A stretch of 64,000 nucleotides of DNA. Origin: an uncultured Anaerolineae bacterium (lineage in GTDB: Bacteria; Chloroflexota; Anaerolineae; Aggregatilineales; Phototrophicaceae). Both the position numbers and the translations under genes were made by a program. The notes under the pieces were generated by a model. It was not told the origin of the DNA, ran no database searches, and was given only the letters and a program-made list of their open reading frames with translations. The DNA lies in assembly GCA_938022205.1 (NCBI GenBank), contig CALIEB010000001.1, positions 1-64,000 of the forward strand. Reading direction: 5' to 3'. Shown here piece by piece: positions 28,547-36,133 of this stretch. Every line of letters starts with the position of its first letter. Within the stretch, counting starts at the first letter, position 1.

Positions 28547-28587
28547 CTTATCCTTGCTTTCTCTTGGGCAAAACGCCGCCTTTGGAG

Positions 28588-28593
28588 TATACT
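28588..28593 (+). promoter_or_regulatory. Candidate -10 for the small membrane protein gene
   Basis: TATACT, with TTGGGC 18 bases upstream as a weak -35, about 55 bases before the start at 28649 and divergent from the saccharopine-dehydrogenase-like gene. Confidence 0.3.
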
Positions 28594-28648
28594 ATGTTTA
28601 AGTACGTTGTGACGCAAGACATCTTCAAGCGCAAGAGAGGGCAAGTTT

Positions 28649-29053
28649 ATGTCAGAATTTCTTATTCGCGTTGGCGTGTATGCGGTCGGCATTTGGCTCG
28701 TGAGTGCCATCTTGCCGGGCATCGTTCTCGCCGACGATGGATTAGGTACACTGCTCATTATCGGACTGGTGCTGGGGTTGGTGAACGCCTTCATCAAGCC
28801 CATCGTGCGCTTCCTGACCTGCCCGTTTGTGTTCTTGACGATGGGCTTGTTCACGCTCTGCATCAACGGGTTTTTGCTGCAGCTTTCCGCATGGCTCGTT
28901 GGCGACCGCCTGCAAATCGACAATTTCCTCACGGCACTGCTCGGCGGTGTCCTGATGGCAGTCGTCACTTGGGTGCTAGAAGGCGTGCTAAACGTGCGCA
29001 ACCGCACCCCAAGCTCGCGCAAGCGCAAACAAGAGCGGCGCATCCCGCGTTAA
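28649..29053 (+). CDS. Phage holin family 4-type small membrane protein
   Basis: 134 residues with four hydrophobic segments (about 6-24, 30-50, 58-80, 92-112) and the family signature LGLVNAFIKPIVRFLTCP followed by FVFLTMGLFTLCINGFLL. This PF04020-like family is widespread in bacterial chromosomes and is not itself evidence of a prophage; function unknown. The C-terminus is strongly basic (SSRKRKQERRIPR). GAGAGGGC precedes the ATG. Confidence 0.88.
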   Translation: MSEFLIRVGVYAVGIWLVSAILPGIVLADDGLGTLLIIGLVLGLVNAFIKPIVRFLTCPFVFLTMGLFTLCINGFLLQLSAWLVGDRLQIDNFLTALLGGVLMAVVTWVLEGVLNVRNRTPSSRKRKQERRIPR

Positions 29054-29061
29054 GTTACCGC

Positions 29062-29089
29062 TTGAAACTTACGTGAAAGTTTGTACAAT
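29062..29089 (+). promoter_or_regulatory. tRNA-Lys promoter
   Basis: TTGAAA, a 16-base spacer and TACAAT end 14 bases before the first base of the tRNA, as expected for a stable-RNA promoter. Confidence 0.7.
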
Positions 29090-29103
29090 AGCCCTTATGT
29101 GAC

Positions 29104-29175
29104 GGCTCCGTAGCTCAGTGGCAGAGCTGGCGCCTTTTAAGCGCTAGGTCGTAGGTTCGAATCCTACCGGAGTCA
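29104..29175 (+). tRNA. tRNA-Lys (anticodon TTT)
   Basis: A complete 72-base cloverleaf. The acceptor stem GGCTCCG pairs with CGGAGTC (one G-U). D arm GCTC/GAGC; anticodon stem GGCGC/GCGCT with loop CTTTTAA, giving anticodon TTT; five-base variable loop; T arm GTAGG-TTCGAAT-CCTAC. The discriminator base is A; CCA is not encoded. A terminator follows eight bases later. Confidence 0.97.
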
Positions 29176-29183
29176 AACGCAAC

Positions 29184-29212
29184 CGGGAAGCAGCTTGAGC
29201 TTCCCGTTTTTT
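29184..29212 (+). terminator. Rho-independent terminator of tRNA-Lys
   Basis: A perfect eight-bp stem, CGGGAAGC with GCTTCCCG, a seven-base loop and a T6 tail, starting eight bases after the tRNA. Confidence 0.9.
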
Positions 29213-29274
29213 GTTGCTTACCTGTACAGCGTGCCACGCCCAACCCTAGCATCTATTGACCTATAACAGGGCAA

Positions 29275-29403
29275 ATGTTTGTTTGGATGGTTGACATAGA
29301 CTTCAAGCACTGCGCTCCATTTAGCTTGACGTGTGTATCAGATAAGCTAAACCCGTTCGAAGTGGATCTTACCGTCAAAGCCTACTGGGACGCAGCCGAA
29401 TAA
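29275..29403 (+). CDS. Possible 42-residue small protein
   Basis: An ATG-to-TAA ORF reading MFVWMVDIDFKHC, then an Asp-Lys-Leu-Asn-Pro-Phe-rich middle, ending VKAYWDAAE. The composition looks protein-like (hydrophobic start, acidic end), but there is no clear ribosome binding site and no family that I recognise. It could be a chance ORF or the remnant of a longer gene. Confidence 0.22.
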   Translation: MFVWMVDIDFKHCAPFSLTCVSDKLNPFEVDLTVKAYWDAAE

Positions 29404-29512
29404 GCGCGCGCGTGGACAAAAGACCGTGCAATGCGCGTTCTCTCTCATGTGTCTAGCCAAAAGACTACTTTTTTTGTTACAATCTTCGCAAATAACAATC
29501 AAGGAGTCTCAC

Positions 29513-30160
29513 ATGCAGCAAATTCCACGTTGGTTGTGGGCAGTGTTGGGTGTATTTACGCTGGCGGTACTCGCCGCGCTTGCGCTTATCTTGACCGCTC
29601 CCACGCCAAGCACAACCATCACGCTCGAGCAACAAAACGACTTCGACGGCATCACCGTCATCAATCCTGCTCGTCCGATGGAAAACTTCACGCTCACCTC
29701 GCATGAGAACAAGCCCATCAGCCTCTACGACCTAAAGGGCAAGCCAACGCTGCTTTACTTTGGCTTTACGAACTGCCCTGACGTTTGCCCGCTAACGCTC
29801 TATGAGCTGCGGAAAATTCGCGAACGGCTGGGCGAAGATGCCAACAAGCTGCATTACGTGTTCATCAGCGTGGATGGCGCGCGCGACACGCCCGCCGCGC
29901 TGCGCACCATGTTCAGCAACAACAAAGTGCAAGATTTTATGCTGGGCATGACCGGCGACAGCGAGTACGTGCGCGAAATTGGCAAGCCCTACAACGTGCA
30001 CTTCAGCTACGGGAAGCCCAACGAGCAAGGCTATTACACCGTCGAGCATACTGCCAGCGCGTACTTGCTTGACAAAGACAGCCAGTGGATACGCCGATAC
30101 GCCTACGCGACCGATTTCGCCATCATCGCCGATGACCTCAAAGCCATCGTATCGAACTAG
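29513..30160 (+). CDS. SCO1/SenC-type copper chaperone, membrane-anchored
   Basis: 215 residues. The frame is open further upstream, but AAGGAG at 29501-29506 fixes the ATG at 29513. An N-terminal hydrophobic anchor (about 7-29) is followed by a thioredoxin-like SCO domain: GFTNCPDVCPLTLYELR with the copper-binding CxxxC, and the distal histidine in TVEHTASAYLLD. SCO proteins deliver copper to the CuA site of cytochrome c oxidase, which implies aerobic respiration. No oxidase genes are adjacent. Its stop overlaps the convergent murF-alr stop by four bases. Confidence 0.93.
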   Translation: MQQIPRWLWAVLGVFTLAVLAALALILTAPTPSTTITLEQQNDFDGITVINPARPMENFTLTSHENKPISLYDLKGKPTLLYFGFTNCPDVCPLTLYELRKIRERLGEDANKLHYVFISVDGARDTPAALRTMFSNNKVQDFMLGMTGDSEYVREIGKPYNVHFSYGKPNEQGYYTVEHTASAYLLDKDSQWIRRYAYATDFAIIADDLKAIVSN

Positions 30161-32694
30161 CCGCGCGGCAAAATCGACGTGACAACTTCATAGTTAATCG
30201 TGCCGAGCCACTCGGCAACTTCTTCGGCGGTGATGCGTGCGCCTTGCTGTTCGCCCAACAGGACAACTTCACTGCCGCTGGTCACGCCGTCGATGTGCGA
30301 GACGTTGACGGCACACTTTTCCATGCTCACGCGCCCGACCAACGGCGCACGCACGCCGTGAATAAGCACCTCGCGCCACGCATTGGGCGCACGACGCAGC
30401 CCATCCGCATAGCCGACCGGCAAGATGGCAATGCGCTCGCGCCCTTGCGTGGTATAGGTGCGCCCGTAGCCCACCGCGTGGTTTGGCGGCAGCTCTTTCA
30501 CCTGCAGCACGGTCGTCTTCCACGTCAGCGCGGGTTTGAAAGGCAGCGGCAGCGGTCGCCCCTTGAACGGATTCATGCCGTATAAGACCAGCCCCGCACG
30601 TACCATCGTAAACTGCGCCTCCTCAAGCCAAAGCGTGGCAGGCGAGTTGCTGGCGTGAATGTGTTCAAACGTGATGCCCCCGGCTTTTAGGGGACGCAGC
30701 ACATTCTTAAACGTTTCAAGCTGCTGGCGAGCAAAGTCATCCTGCTCGTCGGCAGTAGCGAAATGCGTGTAAATGCCAGTCACTTGCAGCGACTTGAGCG
30801 CGTGCAGCTGGCGAAACGCGCCAACTGCCTCGTGTGCCAGCACGCCCAAACGTCCCATACCTGTATCGATTTTGACGTGAACTTTGAGCCGCTTGCCCAA
30901 ATAACGCGCCGCGCGGTCATACTGCTGAGCGACGCTCACATCAAACACCGTCACCGTAATATCGCTGTCAATGGCATAGCGCACCGCATGAACAGGCGTG
31001 TGCGTCATTACCAAAATAGGCGCATCAATGCCCGCGTCACGCAGCGCGCTGGCTTCAACCATATTGGCGACCGCTAGCCACGTCGCGCCGTTGCCCAACG
31101 CCGCACGTGCAGCTTTGACCGCCCCATGCCCATAGCCGTTGGCTTTTACCACCGCCATAAGAGCAACGTCGGGCGGGAGCTGTGCCTTCAGCATGCGCGT
31201 GTTGTGCGCGATAGCATCCGTGTCAACCTCAAGCCAGCTGGGAGACAAGGTGCGCACAGATAGGTCAGCACCAAAGCCGCCACGCGGCTCTTGGCGCACG
31301 AGCCGTTTGTGGTCGTCGGGATTAGCTAGCAAGGCGCGCACGAGACTTTCCAGCTGAGCGTGCGCGCCGCCTTTGACCAAAATCACATCATTTTCGTTAA
31401 TGCCTAAACTTTCCAAAATCTGCAGCGCGTCGCGCGTGCTGTACGCGCTAAAAATTTGCTTGGCGGGCATGCGCTGGTCTAACGCCGACCGTGCCACGCT
31501 GGCGGTCTCGCCGCCCACCGTGATTAGTACATCCGCCACCTGTGCCGCTCGCGCTCCAATTGCACGGTAGCCGTAGAGCGACGTGCCTGCCGTATCGTCC
31601 ATCTCACCAAGCACCAAGATAGCGCGCTGCCCCTCGCTGCGCGCCTCCGCCAGCCAATCCAACGCAGCCAACGTGGCATGATGGTCAGCGCGAAAGGTGT
31701 CATCAACGAGAAACGCGCCATGCTTGCCTGCCATTGGCTTCATGCGCCCGCTCAACGGTTCAAGCGTTGTCAACGCCTTCAAGCCTTCCGCAGGCGGCAC
31801 GCCAAACCATGCGCCAATGACAACCGCCGCCAATAACCCGTAGAGCTGATGCTTGCCCAAAATCGGACTCCAACGCCCCAAAAAGCGTTCCTCGTTCCAG
31901 CGCATGTCAAAGCCTGTGCGCTCCAACCCCACCAGCACGTTGTACGCCAGCGCGTCCGCGCCGAAGCTGTCAATGCCTGTGGTTTGCACGCGCGCGCGGG
32001 TGTGATGCCCAAGCTGACGCGCTTGCTCGTCGTCAAAGTTCAGGACAACCAAATCTTGTGGGCTTAACGTCCCCATCAAGTAAGCGTGTTCGTCAAACAG
32101 ATAGGCATAGCCCTGCGCAGCATCGCTCTGCAAATGGTTGACAACCACGACGCGCGGTTGGCATGCCTGTGCCATTTCGGTGAGTTCGCCCGCGCTGGTC
32201 GGATTGAGCCGCAGTACTAAAAACTGGGTATCAGGCTTTAGGCGCGCCACCGACAACGGCAGCGCAAAAATGCCGTCTACGTCGGTGCTGCCCTGCTGCA
32301 CGTGGTAGCGCGTGCTAAGCACGGCGTGAATGGCGTTGACTGCCATCGACTTGCCCCCCGTGCCAGCGACCGCCACCACCTTGACCGCCTGCTTGCTAAT
32401 GACGAACTGCGTCCAGCGCATCAACGCCTCGCGGGTATCACGCGCCATGACAACCGTCACACCCTGCGTGTCACACTCAGGCGGCTCAATGCACAACACA
32501 CCCGCCACACCGCGCGCAATGGCTTCAGGGATGTGCGGATGCGTATCACCATGCGGCGTGCGCAACGCCACAAAGAGCATGCCCGCGCCAGCGTTCGCCG
32601 CGTCAAAACAAAAGTCGCTAAAAAGCTCGCTGGTAGGCGCGCCGAAGAGCTGCCCGTTAGCGGACTTTATCAAATCGTGCAAATTTATCATCAT
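30157..32694 (-). CDS. Fused MurF-like ligase / alanine racemase
   Basis: A fusion of about 845 residues. Residues 1-455 resemble MurF (UDP-MurNAc-tripeptide D-Ala-D-Ala ligase), with a P-loop AGTGGKS (K115) and SGRMKPMAGKHGAFLVDDT. Residues about 470-845 are a complete alanine racemase: PLP lysine K517 in VVKANGYGHG and catalytic tyrosine Y743 in VGYGRTYTT. The racemase supplies D-alanine for the D-Ala-D-Ala that MurF would add. Several MurF hallmarks are missing (see finding), so ligase activity is uncertain. I chose the ATG at 32694 (MMINLHDL) with GAGG upstream over the one at 32709. Confidence 0.9.
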   Translation of the reverse strand: MMINLHDLIKSANGQLFGAPTSELFSDFCFDAANAGAGMLFVALRTPHGDTHPHIPEAIARGVAGVLCIEPPECDTQGVTVVMARDTREALMRWTQFVISKQAVKVVAVAGTGGKSMAVNAIHAVLSTRYHVQQGSTDVDGIFALPLSVARLKPDTQFLVLRLNPTSAGELTEMAQACQPRVVVVNHLQSDAAQGYAYLFDEHAYLMGTLSPQDLVVLNFDDEQARQLGHHTRARVQTTGIDSFGADALAYNVLVGLERTGFDMRWNEERFLGRWSPILGKHQLYGLLAAVVIGAWFGVPPAEGLKALTTLEPLSGRMKPMAGKHGAFLVDDTFRADHHATLAALDWLAEARSEGQRAILVLGEMDDTAGTSLYGYRAIGARAAQVADVLITVGGETASVARSALDQRMPAKQIFSAYSTRDALQILESLGINENDVILVKGGAHAQLESLVRALLANPDDHKRLVRQEPRGGFGADLSVRTLSPSWLEVDTDAIAHNTRMLKAQLPPDVALMAVVKANGYGHGAVKAARAALGNGATWLAVANMVEASALRDAGIDAPILVMTHTPVHAVRYAIDSDITVTVFDVSVAQQYDRAARYLGKRLKVHVKIDTGMGRLGVLAHEAVGAFRQLHALKSLQVTGIYTHFATADEQDDFARQQLETFKNVLRPLKAGGITFEHIHASNSPATLWLEEAQFTMVRAGLVLYGMNPFKGRPLPLPFKPALTWKTTVLQVKELPPNHAVGYGRTYTTQGRERIAILPVGYADGLRRAPNAWREVLIHGVRAPLVGRVSMEKCAVNVSHIDGVTSGSEVVLLGEQQGARITAEEVAEWLGTINYEVVTSILPRG

Positions 32695-32708
32695 GGCGCA
32701 ATACCTCA

Positions 32709-32737
32709 ATGAAATAAGCGAATGCTTGTGTTATAAT
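32709..32737 (+). promoter_or_regulatory. Extended -10 promoter of tgt
   Basis: ATGAAA, a 17-base spacer and TATAAT (32732-32737) preceded by TG at the extended -10 position. Divergent from the murF-alr start. Confidence 0.6.
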
Positions 32738-32774
32738 GCCTAACGCATAGAAGTTTACATCAAAGTGAGCCAAT

Positions 32775-33899
32775 ATGGCATTTGCGTTTGAAGTCGTCGC
32801 TACCGATGGCAACGCCCGTGCGGGCATTTTGCACACCCCGCATGGCGACATACCAACACCCTGCTTCGCGCCCGTTGGCACGCTTGCCACCGTCAAGGCT
32901 CTGCCGCCGCGTGACCTTGACGAGCTGGGGATATCGCTGATACTAGCGAACACTTACCATCTCACCCTGCGCCCCGGCGAAAGCATCGTCAAGGCAATGG
33001 GCGGGTTACACGCTTTTATGCAGTGGAACAAGCCCATTTTAACGGATTCAGGCGGCTTTCAAGTGTTCAGCCTGACTGAGATTAACCGAATTGACGACGA
33101 GGGTGTCACGTTTCGCAGCCATATCGACGGCGCAATCATTCGCCTTACGCCGGAAAAATCCATGCAAATTCAGCAGGACTTGGGGGCGGACATCATCATG
33201 TGCTTCGATCAATGCCCGCCACCCACCGAGCGCGCCACCGTCGAAGCGGCGATCAAGCGCACCCATGACTGGGCGTTGCGCTGCCGCGAAGCACACCCCG
33301 ACGACGATAAGCAGGCACTTTTTGGCATCGTGCAAGGCGGCATCTTCCCTGACCTGCGCGAGCAGTCGGCACGCTTCTTGCAAGAGCGCGTCGGCTTCAA
33401 AGGCTATGCCATTGGCGGGCTAGCGGTAGGCGAAACCAAGCCCGAAATGTACCAAACGCTCGACCACACCCTGCCATTTCTGCCTGTCGACAAGCCGCGC
33501 TATCTGATGGGTGTAGGCGACCCAGACGATTTGTGTCACGCCATCACGCGCGGCGTTGACCTGTTCGACTGCGTCATGCCCACGCGCATCGCGAGGCACG
33601 GTGCCGCGCTGACGTGGGACGGGCGTATCAGCATGCGCAACCAACGTTACCGCGAAGACCCGCGCCCGCTCATGGAAAACAGTGGATGCTATACGGATAA
33701 CTTCTCGCGTGCCTATTTGCGCCACCTTGTGGTGACCAAAGAATTGCTAGGGCATTATTTGCTCAGTCTGCATAACGTCAACTTTTTAATTCAGCACGTG
33801 CGCAACATGCGCCAAGCTATCATCGAGGGAAGATTAGCCGACTACACCCAGCAATTCCTCGCTCGCTATCTACGCTCGAATGCCGCCGTTGAGCCTTAA
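32775..33899 (+). CDS. tgt: tRNA-guanine transglycosylase (queuosine), atypical zinc site
   Basis: 374 residues, normal length. It exchanges guanine-34 for preQ1 in GUN-anticodon tRNAs. Family motifs are present: DSGGFQVFSL, DIIMCFDQCPP, GIVQGGIFPDLREQSA, IGGLAVGE and the nucleophile aspartate in DLFDCVMPTR. The usual CxCxxC...H zinc site is altered: the region reads N-S303-G-C305-Y-T-D308, so only the middle cysteine and the distal histidine (SLHN) remain. The neighbouring lipoprotein gene starts eight bases later, so the two may be co-transcribed. Confidence 0.93.
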   Translation: MAFAFEVVATDGNARAGILHTPHGDIPTPCFAPVGTLATVKALPPRDLDELGISLILANTYHLTLRPGESIVKAMGGLHAFMQWNKPILTDSGGFQVFSLTEINRIDDEGVTFRSHIDGAIIRLTPEKSMQIQQDLGADIIMCFDQCPPPTERATVEAAIKRTHDWALRCREAHPDDDKQALFGIVQGGIFPDLREQSARFLQERVGFKGYAIGGLAVGETKPEMYQTLDHTLPFLPVDKPRYLMGVGDPDDLCHAITRGVDLFDCVMPTRIARHGAALTWDGRISMRNQRYREDPRPLMENSGCYTDNFSRAYLRHLVVTKELLGHYLLSLHNVNFLIQHVRNMRQAIIEGRLADYTQQFLARYLRSNAAVEP

Positions 33900-33907
33900 A
33901 GTGCCGC

Positions 33908-34732
33908 ATGCTCGTGCGTCCACACCATCGCACCCATTGGTTATCCGCCCTGTTCTTTACAGCGGTCGTAGGCTGCACGCCTGTCAGCAACACGCCGCTC
34001 GCGCCCTTCACCCCAGAGCTAACGCTGCGCATTTACCACACGGAAAGCACGCGCACGCTAGTGCAGTCGCTCACGCAGAACTACAACGCGCTCAACCGTG
34101 ACTTGCGCTTTGAAACGCGCGGTGGCAGCCTGTCGAGCCTGCTCGAGCGCGTGCGCGCGGGCGAAAACGCCTACATTGTCGCCAATCAGCTACCCAACGA
34201 TCCCACACTTTGGGCAGCTCCATTGGCACAAGACGGCATCGTGCTAGTGGTACATCCCGAAAACCCTGTGCGCAACCTCACGCTCAGCGACGTGCGGCGC
34301 ATCTACGTGGGCAACATCAGCAACTGGCGCGATGTAGGCGGCGTAGACTTGCCTATTACGCCCTACGCACGCGAGCTTGGCGCGGATGCCCGCAGCGAAT
34401 TCGAGCGCATGGTCTTAGGACAGCGACGCATGACCCCTAACACACGGCTCATGCCCACGCTGGCTTCGCTGCTGCGACAGCTTAAAGAGGACAAGGGCGC
34501 GCTGGCATACCTACACTACAGCCAGCTACCCCTGGATGCGGCGGTGGTTGCCCTTAACGGCGTGATGCCTGACACGCAAACGCTGGCGCAAAGCACCTAT
34601 CCTCTGCGCACGCTCATCTACATCATCGGCATTGCGCCGCCCGACGCGGGACACCGTGCCTTTATCAGCTGGTGCCAAAGCCTTGAGGGGCAGCAACTCG
34701 TCAGTCAAGCCTATGTGCCGCTGCCGCGCTAG
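33908..34732 (+). CDS. PstS-like periplasmic-binding-fold lipoprotein
   Basis: 274 residues. A signal peptide with lipobox (ALFFTAVVGC) predicts a lipid-anchored extracellular protein. The body matches the phosphate-binding-like (PBP) domain: LTLRIYHTEST near the start, then DGIVLVVHPENPVRNLTLSDVRRIYVGNISNW, which is the PstS hallmark region (shown here as LTLSDVRRIYVGNI). No pst transport genes are adjacent, so the ligand is unknown. Its 3' end overlaps the convergent TPR gene by four bases. Confidence 0.82.
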   Translation: MLVRPHHRTHWLSALFFTAVVGCTPVSNTPLAPFTPELTLRIYHTESTRTLVQSLTQNYNALNRDLRFETRGGSLSSLLERVRAGENAYIVANQLPNDPTLWAAPLAQDGIVLVVHPENPVRNLTLSDVRRIYVGNISNWRDVGGVDLPITPYARELGADARSEFERMVLGQRRMTPNTRLMPTLASLLRQLKEDKGALAYLHYSQLPLDAAVVALNGVMPDTQTLAQSTYPLRTLIYIIGIAPPDAGHRAFISWCQSLEGQQLVSQAYVPLPR

Positions 34733-35115
34733 AAAAGACGGCTGGCGGACGTGAGCAGCACCGCGAACAACACGATTACCATCAGCACAAAAAAGCTCAT
34801 CGACGAGAAGTCACGATAGGAACGCAGGCGCGCCCTCAGGCTCTCGCTGCGCATTTCGGACTCGCGCAGGCGATAGAGCGCGCCACTGGCTTGCAAGTTG
34901 TTGGGGTTGATGCGCAGCACGTTGTCCAAACAAACGACGCTTTGGTCAACACTGTCCACCGCAAGGCTCATCCAAAGCCATGCATCTTCAAAATCTTTGT
35001 CTTCGCCAATCAGCGCGCGCAAGATAGGCAATGCTTCGCTCTTACGATCAGCCTGTATCAGCTCGATAGCGTCCAGCAAGCGGTCAATACGCTGGGCTTT
35101 CTCTTCGTCGGTCAT
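34729..35115 (-). CDS. Small TPR-like protein with C-terminal membrane anchor
   Basis: 128 residues. The N-terminal 80 residues form about two TPR-like helical repeats (RKSEALPILRALIGEDKDFEDAW; PNNLQASGALYRLRE), and a single hydrophobic helix lies at about 107-126. This tail-anchored layout recurs in Chloroflexota; function unknown. I prefer the ATG at 35115 to the GTG at 35118. It lies a few bases after the PIG-L deacetylase stop, so the genes are likely co-transcribed. Confidence 0.75.
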   Translation of the reverse strand: MTDEEKAQRIDRLLDAIELIQADRKSEALPILRALIGEDKDFEDAWLWMSLAVDSVDQSVVCLDNVLRINPNNLQASGALYRLRESEMRSESLRARLRSYRDFSSMSFFVLMVIVLFAVLLTSASRLF

Positions 35116-35121
35116 CACAGC

Positions 35122-35991
35122 TTACTCACAAACAACGCCCGCGAACAAGTCGCGCTCATCGACACGATTGTGCGTAGGCTTGGGATACACACGGGTGAAG
35201 CCCTGACTGCGCACCAACAGGTCCCGCAGCCACTTAGGGACTTGGCTGCTCATGCCGCCGCCGCCTTGACTTTTGTGGCAGGCGTTCGCCTCGTGCCACT
35301 TGTCGAGATAGGCGTGAACGTCGACCAGCGCGTGGGCTGGCTCAAGGTGGTCTAGCACAGCTTGATAGTCAATGTCCTTGTTGCGCCCCATGTGCCGCAA
35401 GTCCATCCCCCTCAACCGCAGCGTGAACGCGACAAACTTCAAGAAGCGCGCAGGCAGTGCCGCGTAGTAGAGCTTTTGCGGCTGATAAGGCGGACAAGCC
35501 GTCTCCAGCGTAGGGTCGCCCGCGCGCATGAAGGCTTCGGTGGTGGCACGATGAATGGCGATGTGGTCAGGATGCCCGTAGCCGCCGTACTTGTTGAACG
35601 TCAGCACGACGTGAGGCTTAATCTCGCGTATCACGTCGACTACGCGCAGCACCAGCTTTTCGTATAAATCAGGTTGTTGGCTGTGATACCACAAGCAGTC
35701 AGGGTCTTGGTTGGTCACGCTACCCATCATGCCGCTGTCTTTATAGTGAAAGGTGAACACACGCTTGAAACCCAGCACTCGCGCCGCGCACGCCAGCTCA
35801 GCCAGCCGCAGCTCGCGCACGCTAGGGTAAAGCCCCTGCATGTCATCAGGAATGGTGCCGCGGTCACCGTCCGTCGCGCAAATGTAGTAGACTTCTACGC
35901 CTTCGGCAACGTACTTGGCGATTAAGCCACCATTGCCAAAGCTCTCGTCATCGGGGTGGGCGTATGCAATCAACAGCCGATACGTTGCCAT
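35122..35991 (-). CDS. PIG-L family N-acetylglucosaminyl deacetylase-like protein
   Basis: About 289 residues from MATYRLL; the frame is open to 36024, but that codon lies too close to the TATAAT at 36039-36044. The zinc-binding signature AHPDDESFG is near the N-terminus and the second His motif is YGHPDHIAIH. Relatives remove acetyl groups from GlcNAc-containing small molecules (mycothiol, bacillithiol, glycopeptides). The substrate here is not evident from the neighbours. Confidence 0.9.
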   Translation of the reverse strand: MATYRLLIAYAHPDDESFGNGGLIAKYVAEGVEVYYICATDGDRGTIPDDMQGLYPSVRELRLAELACAARVLGFKRVFTFHYKDSGMMGSVTNQDPDCLWYHSQQPDLYEKLVLRVVDVIREIKPHVVLTFNKYGGYGHPDHIAIHRATTEAFMRAGDPTLETACPPYQPQKLYYAALPARFLKFVAFTLRLRGMDLRHMGRNKDIDYQAVLDHLEPAHALVDVHAYLDKWHEANACHKSQGGGGMSSQVPKWLRDLLVRSQGFTRVYPKPTHNRVDERDLFAGVVCE

Positions 35992-36038
35992 AAATTTGTT
36001 TGTCCCATCTATGTTTGTTGTCAACCTACGTTTCGCCT

Positions 36039-36044
36039 ATTATA
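36039..36044 (-). promoter_or_regulatory. Candidate -10 of the PIG-L/TPR operon
   Basis: TATAAT on the minus strand, 48 bases before the ATG at 35991; no clear -35. It supports the shorter PIG-L start. Confidence 0.4.
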
Positions 36045-36133
36045 GCGCAATAGGGACGAGGATTGCCCTGTGCAATTGGTGAGGCGCGCCGTATACTTTC
36101 ACGCCGTAACCACACATGTTATCGAGGTTTTCC

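Larger units (their letters stand above)
29176..29512. other. 337-base stretch between tRNA-Lys and the SCO1 gene
   Basis: It holds the tRNA terminator at 29184-29212, one possible 42-residue ORF at 29275-29403, and a TACAAT (29478-29483) upstream of the SCO1 start without a clear -35. Nothing else is recognisable. Confidence 0.6.

Noticed and set aside
28649-29053. Holin-like protein as a sign of a prophage
   Set aside because: This family is common in bacterial chromosomes; no other phage gene, integrase or att site is nearby, although a tRNA gene follows.
29104-29512. tRNA-Lys as an integration site
   Set aside because: No duplicated tRNA 3' end, integrase or composition shift is visible downstream.
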